Positions 1 to 9,534 of a stretch of 64,000 nucleotides of DNA are shown piece after piece. This DNA comes from Nonomuraea sediminis (GTDB taxonomy: Bacteria > Actinomycetota > Actinomycetes > Streptosporangiales > Streptosporangiaceae). Both the position numbers and the translations under genes were made by a program. Position 1 is the first letter of the stretch; each line of letters begins with the position of its first letter. The stretch lies in contig NZ_JAHDTI010000020.1 of the NCBI RefSeq assembly GCF_018531495.1, positions 1-64,000 of the forward strand. The letters run 5' to 3'. The notes under the pieces are model-generated. The model was not told where the DNA came from and ran no database searches. It worked only from the letters and a program-made list of their open reading frames with translations.

Positions 1-151
1 GCTGTGCCTGAACGTGGAGGTGCTGTCCAGCGACGGCATGTCCATCGAGATGCGCGACACCGACGAGGACGTCTTCCGCGCGGCAGAGGAACTCGGCATC
101 GACCTGTCACGCCGCCCCAACGAGGGCGCCATGAGCGTCGACGAAGTCTGA
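1..151 (+). CDS. rpoB: RNA polymerase beta subunit, C-terminal end (partial)
   Basis: This is the last 49 codons of an open frame that enters from the left edge (frame starts at base 2) and ends at TGA 149-151. The visible peptide ends in ...GAMSVDEV, an acidic tail that fits the end of actinobacterial RpoB, and rpoC follows 23 bases later, the usual rpoB-rpoC arrangement. The beta subunit forms half of the RNA polymerase active-site cleft. The rifampicin region lies outside the window, so nothing can be said about it. Identity rests on context and on the short C-terminal sequence. Confidence 0.9.
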   Translation, partial: LCLNVEVLSSDGMSIEMRDTDEDVFRAAEELGIDLSRRPNEGAMSVDEV

Positions 152-174
152 TCTGGAAGCTGAGGGGATAAATA

Positions 175-4050
<3,876 letters not shown>

Positions 4051-4060
4051 TCCGCGCCTA

Positions 4061-4090
4061 GACGCCCAGTCCCTCAGGGGGCTGGGCGTC
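4061..4090 (+). terminator. Terminator hairpin after rpoC
   Basis: A perfect 9-bp inverted repeat, GACGCCCAG (4061-4069) and CTGGGCGTC (4082-4090), starts ten bases after the rpoC stop. The loop can extend the stem further (CCC/GGG). It is followed by TTCGCGTTCT rather than a clean T-run, which is common for high-GC actinomycete terminators. It probably ends the rpoBC transcript and separates it from the converging thiopeptide tailoring operon. Confidence 0.75.
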
Positions 4091-4277
4091 TTCGCGTTCT
4101 CTGCCCCTCTGCGCTCTCCATCCCTCCGTACGGGGCGTTCTCTATCTCTCTGTACGGCGAGCCACCGCCCCCGCCACCCGCCGCACTCCGGCCGCCCTCT
4201 GTCCAGGGAGACGCTCCTCCAGCGCCGCGGGGTCGCCCGCCGTTACGCCCCTCCGGAACCCGCGTCCCCCGGCCCCG

Positions 4278-4616
4278 GCTTCCCCGCCGCACACGGCGCC
4301 GACCTCCACCGACCCGCGTCCCGCCGACCCGGCGCCTGGTAACCCCGGGCCCGTTAGCGCTGCCCCGCAGAGGACAGCCTGTGCGGCCCAGGCTCTGCAC
4401 TGCGAAGAGCGCCCAGCTTCCCCGCCGTACAGGGCGCCGACTTTCGCCGTCCCGCGTCCCGCCGACCCGGCGCCTGGTAACCCGGGCCCGTTAGCGCTGC
4501 CCCGCAGAGGGCTGCCCGTGCGGTCCAGGCTCTGCACTGCGAAGAGTGCCCGGCTTCCCCGCCGTACAGGGCGCCGACTTTCGCCGTCCCGCGTCTCGCC
4601 GGCCCGGCGCCTGGGA
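4278..4616. repeat. Tandem repeat array, ~138-bp unit, in the rpoC / methyltransferase gap
   Basis: The 676-bp gap 4051-4726 has no convincing gene. Its right half holds about 2.5 tandem copies of a unit of 137-138 bp (equivalent points at 4291, 4429 and 4566). Each copy starts near GGCTTCCCCGCCG and carries a conserved ~48-bp core from ACAGGGCGCCGAC to CCCGGCGCC. The core can fold because its ends are near-complementary (GGCGCCGAC / GT-GGCGCC-like). The first two copies also share the downstream spacer containing CGTTAGCGCTGCCCCGCAG and GGCTCTGCACTGCGAAGAG. The same core recurs in a second array at 42782-43075. Unit length and lack of short spacers exclude a CRISPR array. Confidence 0.85.
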
Positions 4617-4726
4617 AAGCTCGGGCTCGGAAGCGCCCGGCGCCTGGGGGCGCCGGGCTGGGGTGGGTGTGCGGGCAGGGCCTCATCGTGAGGCCGCCCG
4701 AGCCGCGTCGTGGCAGACGGGGGTGG

Positions 4727-5935
4727 TTAGGTGCGGGTGGTGAGTTGGATTACTTCGCGGTCGTCGGTGCCGGGGGTGTCGATCCAGTTGAGGGCGATGA
4801 AGACGCGGGCTATGTCGTCGGGGTGGATGCGGATGCCGTCGCGGTCGACGATGACGCGGCCGTGGTCGTTCATCTTCAGCAGGTAGGACATGACCTCGGG
4901 CTGCTCGCAGGCCGTGCGCAGGGGAGTGCCTGTGCGCTGCTGGAACAGGCGGGCGTCCATGCCTTCCACCGTCGTCAGGGCCTGCGACAGGAAGTGCAGG
5001 GTGAGCTGCGGTGAGTCGGCGGGGGCGTTGACGTCGAAGGCCAGCGGGTTGGTGTTGTAGCGGGCCAGCTTGCCCTTCTCGTAGGTGAGGTAGCGGCGGC
5101 CGATCAGCGAGTTGGCGCCGGAGCCGAAGCCGATCCAGTCCATGCGCAGCTGGTAGTAGGCCTCGTCGGACTGGCACCGCGGAGCGCCGAAGTACGACAT
5201 GGCGTACTCGGGGAACCCGGCGCCGGTCAGCAGCTCCCTGGTCAGCTCGTAGGCCGACAGCTGCATGTTGAGGTCGAGCTGCCCGCCCCTGTGCACCTGC
5301 TTGCGCAAGACCGTGCCAGGGCTGGCCCGGTAGGGGTAGATGGAGAAGTGGTTGACCGGCAGGCTGAGCGCCGTGCGGACCGACTCGGCCACCTCTTCTG
5401 AGCTCTGGCCGGGGAAGCCGACGATCAGGTCGATGTTGATGTTGCCGAAGCCCGCCTCGTGGGCGTCGCGCACGGCCTTCATCGCCTGGTCGGCGCCGTG
5501 GGCGCGGCCGATGCGGCGCAGCCGGGCGTCGTCGAAGGCCTGGACGCCGATGCTGATCCGGTTGAAGCCGACCCCGCGCAGTACCCGGAGCTTGTCCGGG
5601 GTGAGCGACTCCGGGCTGCCCTCGATCGTGGCCTCCCTGACGGTGCTCAGGTCGAACTCGTCGGCCAGCGCGCCGTACAGCGACTCGATCTCGCCGGTCG
5701 ACAGGATGCTGGCCGTACCACCGCCCCAGTAGATGATGTCGGGGTGGTAGAGCTCGCGCAGCGTCGGCGACTGGACGCGGATCTGGGTTTTGATCGCCTC
5801 CAGGTAGGACTGGCGGGCGGGTGACTGCTCGCCCAGGCGCAGGTCACGGACGGGGACCTGGACGACCCAGTCGCAGAAGTGGCACTTGGAGTTGCAGAAG
5901 GGGATGTTGGCGTAGATGAGCAGGGGCTGGGTCAT
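4727..5935 (-). CDS. tbtI: Class C radical-SAM thiazole C-methyltransferase (HemN/HemW-like), thiopeptide tailoring
   Basis: 402-aa radical-SAM protein. The 4Fe-4S motif CNSKCHFC places Cys14, Cys18 and Cys21 in CxxxCxxC spacing; the SAM-binding GGGTAS and a HemN-like C-terminal half follow. The family includes coproporphyrinogen dehydrogenase homologues and the class C methyltransferases of thiopeptide pathways (TbtI, TpdI, NosN), which transfer a methyl from SAM to a thiazole carbon. The ATG overlaps the upstream P450 stop by 4 bp, so it belongs to the tailoring operon. In the thiomuracin pathway the homologue methylates one thiazole, and I infer the same job here. By itself the sequence could be taken for HemW; the operon context argues against that. 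Symbol given by orthology. Confidence 0.88.
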   Translation of the reverse strand: MTQPLLIYANIPFCNSKCHFCDWVVQVPVRDLRLGEQSPARQSYLEAIKTQIRVQSPTLRELYHPDIIYWGGGTASILSTGEIESLYGALADEFDLSTVREATIEGSPESLTPDKLRVLRGVGFNRISIGVQAFDDARLRRIGRAHGADQAMKAVRDAHEAGFGNINIDLIVGFPGQSSEEVAESVRTALSLPVNHFSIYPYRASPGTVLRKQVHRGGQLDLNMQLSAYELTRELLTGAGFPEYAMSYFGAPRCQSDEAYYQLRMDWIGFGSGANSLIGRRYLTYEKGKLARYNTNPLAFDVNAPADSPQLTLHFLSQALTTVEGMDARLFQQRTGTPLRTACEQPEVMSYLLKMNDHGRVIVDRDGIRIHPDDIARVFIALNWIDTPGTDDREVIQLTTRT

Positions 5936-7083
5936 GCCGCACCTCTCACGGGCATCGTCCTGACGCCGAAGATCTGGCTCTCGTAGAAGGCCGGGGTGCC
6001 CGGCTGGATGGAGGAGAAGCGGCCGAGCAGGCGTTCGAGGGCGATGCGGCCCTCCAGGCGGCCGAGCTGCGCCCCCAGGCAGTAGTGCACGCCGTGGCCG
6101 AAGGCAAGCTGGCCGGTCAACGCGCGTCCCAGGTCGAAGCGTTCGGGGTCGTCGAAGTGGCGTTCGTCGTGGTTGGCCGACAGCAGCCAGGCCATGACGA
6201 ACCTGTTGGCCGGGATGACGGTCCCGGACAGCTCGATCTCGGTCGTGGTGACGCGGCCTGCCTGCATGAACGGCGAGCGCAGGCGCATGCTCTCCTCCAG
6301 CGCCTGCGGGATCAGCGTCGGGTCGGCCCTGACCTTGCGTTCGGCCTCGGGCTCACCGGCCAGGCACAGCACGGTGTTGCCGATCATCACCGTGCTGGTG
6401 ACGTGGCCGGCGAGCAGGATCAGGCTCGCGGTGTTGACCACCTGCTCGGGATCCAGCCGCTCGCCGTCGACCTCGGCCTGGACCAGGCGGGTGAGCAGGT
6501 CGTCGCGCGGTTCGCGGCGGCGCTGCTCGCAGTGGCCGCGCAGGTAGTCGTTCATCTCGGCCATGGCCTCGGCGACCGTGCGCGCCAGCGCGGGATCGGC
6601 GTAGTCGGCGACCTGCAGCGACATCAGCCGGTCGGACCAGGCCCGGAACAGGTCGCGGTCGGAGGCGGGCACGCCGAGCAGTTCGGCGATGACGATGACG
6701 GGCAGCGGGTAGGCCAGCTCGGCCACCAGGTCGAACTCCGGGCCCGGCAGGGCGTCGAGCAGCTCGTCGGCGATCTGCCCGACGCGCGGCTCGAGCGCCG
6801 CGATCGACTGCGGCGTGAACGCGGCGGTGATCAGCTTGCGCTGCCGCCGGTGCTCGGGCGGGTCGATCATGGTGATGCCGCCCTTGCCGAACCCGTCGGC
6901 CTGCGGCATCAGCCGGGTCCTGTCGCTGGAGAACCGCTGGTGGTCGCCCAGCACCGCGCGTACGTCGTCATGGCGGAAGACGTGGTGCATCCCAAAGGAG
7001 TCCACCCAGACCGGTTGGGAATCCCGCATCTCGCGGAGCCAGCCGAACAGCGCTCGCCCGCCGTCTTCACGGGAGGGGATCAT
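5932..7083 (-). CDS. tbtJ2: Cytochrome P450 (second tailoring P450)
   Basis: 383-aa soluble bacterial P450. The haem-binding loop FGHGVHYCLG gives the proximal thiolate at about Cys335. The I-helix segment is LLAGHVTST and the K-helix ExxR is EESMR. An open frame continues further upstream on this strand, but homology and coupling support ATG 7083: the start overlaps the stop of the preceding P450 (ATGA) and aligns with that P450's N-terminus. In thiomuracin-type pathways two P450s oxidise side chains of the macrocycle (Phe hydroxylation, Ile oxidation/epoxidation). Which P450 does which cannot be read from sequence, so the J2 label is only positional. Confidence 0.85.
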   Translation of the reverse strand: MIPSREDGGRALFGWLREMRDSQPVWVDSFGMHHVFRHDDVRAVLGDHQRFSSDRTRLMPQADGFGKGGITMIDPPEHRRQRKLITAAFTPQSIAALEPRVGQIADELLDALPGPEFDLVAELAYPLPVIVIAELLGVPASDRDLFRAWSDRLMSLQVADYADPALARTVAEAMAEMNDYLRGHCEQRRREPRDDLLTRLVQAEVDGERLDPEQVVNTASLILLAGHVTSTVMIGNTVLCLAGEPEAERKVRADPTLIPQALEESMRLRSPFMQAGRVTTTEIELSGTVIPANRFVMAWLLSANHDERHFDDPERFDLGRALTGQLAFGHGVHYCLGAQLGRLEGRIALERLLGRFSSIQPGTPAFYESQIFGVRTMPVRGAA

Positions 7084-8276
7084 CGGACCCGCACCGGCAG
7101 GCTCTTGACGCCGAACATGGGGTCCTCGTAGAACTCCAGCTTCGCGTCGGGGTCCACGGTGACCTCGGCGAACCTGTCGAAGATCAGCTCGAGCGCGACC
7201 TTGCCCTCCACCCGGGCGAGCGGCGCCCCGAGGCAGAAGTGGATGCCGTGGCCGAAGGCGTACTGCCGGTTGGGCTGCCTGGTCAGGTCCAGGGTGTAGG
7301 GGTCGGGGAACTGGCGCTCGTCGTAGTTGGCCGACAGCAGCCAGTTGATCACCATCGACCCCGCGGGCAGCGTGACCCCGGCGACCTCCACTTCGGCCGT
7401 GGGCAGCCTGGCCGCCTGCGTCAGCGGGGGCCGCAGCCTGAGCACCTCCTCGAAGGCCGGCCCGAGCAGCTCCGGATCCTCGCGTACGGCCCGCTCCACG
7501 CCGGGCTCGTCCCTGAAGCACAGGAACGCGTTCCCGAGCGCCATCGTGCTGGTGATCTGCCCGGCGAGCAGCAGCAGGCAGGCCGAGTTGACGATCTCGG
7601 CGTCGGTGAGCCTGTCGCCGTCGACCTCGGCCGCGACGAGCTGGCTGACCAGGTCGTCACGCGGGGAGACGCGGCGCTCGCGCACGTGTGTCATGACGTA
7701 CTCGCCCATCTCGCGCATGGCCTCGCCGACCATCCGCCCGATCTCGATGTCGGTGGGGTCGTCGACGTGCAGGGCGACGAGCCTGTCGGCCCAGCCGCGG
7801 AACAGCTCACGGTCGTGGATGGGGATGCCGAGCAGCTCGGCGATGACCATGACGGGCAGCGGGTGGGCGATCTTCTCGACCAGGTCGAACTCGTCCCCGT
7901 CGATCTCGTCGAGCAGCTGGAGGGTCAGCTCACGGATGCGGGGGACCATGTCCGAGGACATCTTGGGGGTGAAGGCCTGACTGATCAGCTTGCGGAGCTT
8001 GCGGTGCTCCGGCGGGTCGGTGAGCATCAGGCTCCCGGCGCTGAAGGGATCCCCACCCGGACGCAGCCTGTTGATGTCAGAAGAAAAGGTTGCGTAGTCG
8101 GACATAACGCGCTGTATGTCGGCATGCCGGAAAACATGGAAGATACCGTAGGAATCCCGCCAGACAGGCTGCTCGTCCCGCATCTTGCCGAGCCACCGCA
8201 GGAGTTCTCCGCCGCCGTCCTTGATTCGCGGGCGCGCGCCCGCGGGCATCGTCATCGTCGGGCCGTCGTTCGTCAT
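7080..8276 (-). CDS. tbtJ1: Cytochrome P450 (first tailoring P450)
   Basis: 398-aa P450 with the haem ligand loop FGHGIHFCLG (about Cys348), I-helix LLAGQITST and ExxR as EEVLR. It is a close paralogue of the downstream P450 (shared N-terminal WLG/REMRDxQPVWxDSxGxxHVFRH pattern), so the pair probably arose by duplication. The ATG overlaps the TetR gene stop by 4 bp. It likely oxidises a side chain of the finished or nearly finished thiopeptide macrocycle; candidate substrates in the core are Phe5, Tyr7 and Ile8. Electron donors (ferredoxin, reductase) are not encoded here and must come from elsewhere. The J1 label is positional only. Confidence 0.85.
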   Translation of the reverse strand: MTNDGPTMTMPAGARPRIKDGGGELLRWLGKMRDEQPVWRDSYGIFHVFRHADIQRVMSDYATFSSDINRLRPGGDPFSAGSLMLTDPPEHRKLRKLISQAFTPKMSSDMVPRIRELTLQLLDEIDGDEFDLVEKIAHPLPVMVIAELLGIPIHDRELFRGWADRLVALHVDDPTDIEIGRMVGEAMREMGEYVMTHVRERRVSPRDDLVSQLVAAEVDGDRLTDAEIVNSACLLLLAGQITSTMALGNAFLCFRDEPGVERAVREDPELLGPAFEEVLRLRPPLTQAARLPTAEVEVAGVTLPAGSMVINWLLSANYDERQFPDPYTLDLTRQPNRQYAFGHGIHFCLGAPLARVEGKVALELIFDRFAEVTVDPDAKLEFYEDPMFGVKSLPVRVR

Positions 8277-8989
8277 GGGTTCCTCGCAGGCAGAGTCGGA
8301 ATGAGTTTCGCCCGGTATTTCTCGGCGGCTTGCGCGAAGATCGCGGCGGTGCGGTCGGCGTGCGGTTCGGCCGGCCAGGTCTCCGGCTCCATGGAACTCC
8401 TGATGACGTGCGCCAGGTCGGTGGCGCGCGTGTCCAGGGATGGGTGGGGGTCGACGATCTCCGCGTGCAGGTGGGACTTCACGAACCCGGACATCACGGC
8501 GTCGAGGGAGAAGTCGCTGCGGTGATTCCAGAGATCGTGCTCGGACAGCATGCGGAGATATTCAGTGAATGGCGAGAAGCCGGTGATTCTGTAGGGGTGG
8601 AATTCGAGTGTCGGGTCATCGCAGACCCGGCCGATCGTTTCCTTGTCATAGGTGTAGAGAGCGCGGAAGAGCGGATATTTGAAGACCAGGGTGAAGATCT
8701 CCCTGCAGAATTCTGATACGCGACTGGCGGCGGGGCGTAGCCGAACCAAGCGCCCGATCTCCTCGCAAACCGATACGATTTCGTGCGTGACAAGTGTTCG
8801 GATCAGATCGTCTTTGGTGTCCCAGCTGAGATAGATCGTTCCCTTGCCGACGTCGGCGCGGCGGGCGATCTCGTCCATGGTGGTCCGCTTGTAGCCGGAG
8901 CGCAGCAGCAGGCTCCGTGTCACGTCCATGGTCCGGCGTACCCGATCATCGCTGGTCCTGGCGGGTCCCCGCGTCGAGACAACGCTCAT
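8273..8989 (-). CDS. TetR-family transcriptional regulator of the thiopeptide cluster
   Basis: 238 aa from ATG 8989, preceded by AAGGAG at a spacing of 10. The frame is open upstream to 9238, but that part has no ribosome-binding site and would run through the operator region. Residues ~15-65 form the TetR helix-turn-helix (TTMDEIARRADVGKGTIY). The C-terminal ligand domain is unassigned. It is the first gene of the tailoring operon, is coupled to the P450 by ATGA, and is transcribed away from the precursor gene. It probably binds the palindrome at 9163-9187 in the shared promoter region. It could repress or activate; the ligand may be the thiopeptide or a precursor, which is speculation. Confidence 0.88.
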   Translation of the reverse strand: MSVVSTRGPARTSDDRVRRTMDVTRSLLLRSGYKRTTMDEIARRADVGKGTIYLSWDTKDDLIRTLVTHEIVSVCEEIGRLVRLRPAASRVSEFCREIFTLVFKYPLFRALYTYDKETIGRVCDDPTLEFHPYRITGFSPFTEYLRMLSEHDLWNHRSDFSLDAVMSGFVKSHLHAEIVDPHPSLDTRATDLAHVIRSSMEPETWPAEPHADRTAAIFAQAAEKYRAKLIPTLPARNP

Positions 8990-9162
8990 GGCCGGCGAGC
9001 TCCTTCCCCGTGAGAGCTGGTGCTTGTCAACATCCGTACCGCCACTCATTCGGAGTGGCCTGACACGAGGGCTCGGCTCGGCCTCTTTCCCCACGTGGGC
9101 TGGCCATTTCCCCCCATATCCTGTTTTGTTGACACTTGGAATATTCGGTCCTCCCCTCCTGG

Positions 9163-9187
9163 CTGACTGAAATTCAAATTTAGTCAG
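9163..9187. promoter_or_regulatory. 25-bp imperfect palindrome, probable TetR operator
   Basis: The half-sites CTGACT (9163-9168) and AGTCAG (9182-9187) flank an AT-rich centre. Ten of the twelve mirrored pairs around the central C (9175) are complementary. It lies in the 339-bp divergent gap (8990-9328), the most AT-rich stretch of the cluster, between the TetR operon and the precursor gene. On the minus strand it contains TAAATT, a possible -10 for the TetR operon, so binding there would give autoregulation. It ends 14 bases upstream of a candidate -35 for the precursor operon. Confidence 0.7.
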
Positions 9188-9201
9188 CGAGTTTCCGAAT
9201 C

Positions 9202-9231
9202 TTGACCGGTTTCCATATTTACACCTAGCGT
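9202..9231 (+). promoter_or_regulatory. Candidate promoter of the thiopeptide core operon
   Basis: TTGACC (9202-9207) and TAGCGT (9226-9231) are separated by 18 bases, matching the housekeeping sigma consensus of actinomycetes (TTGACN, TANNNT). Transcription would start near 9238-9240, leaving a leader of about 90 bases before the precursor ATG at 9329. No other candidate in the gap fits as well for the plus strand. Confidence 0.6.
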
Positions 9232-9328
9232 CGGCCACGTCGCAAGGGTGTGTTTATGTCCGAGATGGGACTTGCATGCCATTGCGCGAAATGGTCAACC
9301 AGCCATTAACCCCGGAAGGAGTGTCCGC

Positions 9329-9475
9329 ATGGACCTCAACGACCTGCCCATGGACGTGTTCGAACTCCCCGAAGCCGGTACTGCGGTCGAGTCCCTGACC
9401 GCCGGTCACGGCATGACGGAGGTCGGTGCCTCCTGCAACTGCTTCTGCTACATCTGCTGCTCCTGCAGCGCCTGA
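9329..9475 (+). CDS. tbtA: Thiopeptide precursor peptide, core SCNCFCYICCSCSA
   Basis: 48-aa RiPP precursor. ATG 9329 has GGAAGGA eight bases upstream. The first 34 residues are an acidic leader (MDLNDLPMDVFEL..., ...VESLTAGHGM...VGA); the last 14, SCNCFCYICCSCSA, are the core. Leader and core are close to those I remember for thiomuracin and GE2270. The six Cys (2, 4, 6, 9, 10, 12) should become thiazoles. Ser1 and Ser11 should give the dehydroalanines that close the pyridine and a 29-membered ring; Ser13 may be dehydrated in the tail. From memory, thiomuracin-type precursors carry an extra Ser in the tail (SCSSA), so this looks like a shortened variant. It is the first gene of the core operon. 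Confidence 0.97.
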   Translation: MDLNDLPMDVFELPEAGTAVESLTAGHGMTEVGASCNCFCYICCSCSA

Positions 9476-9482
9476 TCTAGAA

Positions 9483-9512
9483 GCGCGGGCGTCGCCTCGG
9501 CGGCGCCCGCGC
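9483..9512 (+). terminator. Hairpin between precursor gene and modifying genes
   Basis: Eight bases after the precursor stop, GCGCGGGCG (9483-9491) pairs perfectly with CGCCCGCGC (9504-9512). Inner bases extend the stem with CGCC/GGCG and one T-G wobble, to about 14 bp closed by a 2-base loop. No T-run follows. Such a structure in a RiPP operon probably stabilises or partly terminates the transcript so that precursor is made in excess over the enzymes. Confidence 0.7.
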
Positions 9513-9534
9513 CGCACCCGACGCGAGGAGATCC

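Noticed and set aside
4278..4616. CRISPR array
   Set aside because: Unit length is 122-138 bp with few copies and spacers conserved between copies; no cas genes are nearby.
4074..4686. Minus-strand small ORFs with repeated peptides in the first array
   Set aside because: Their repetition comes from the tandem DNA repeat, frames differ between copies, and none has a start signal.
4727..5935. Annotation as HemW / coproporphyrinogen III oxidase
   Set aside because: The fold is shared, but gene order and coupling to the thiopeptide P450s fit the class C methyltransferases better.
7084..7521. N-terminal extension of the second P450 (start at 7521)
   Set aside because: The extra ~146 residues are out-of-frame sequence of the first P450; ATG 7083 gives a normal P450 and an ATGA overlap.
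8990..9238. N-terminal extension of the TetR regulator
   Set aside because: It would translate through the palindrome and promoter region and adds 83 residues before a normal TetR start with a good ribosome-binding site.
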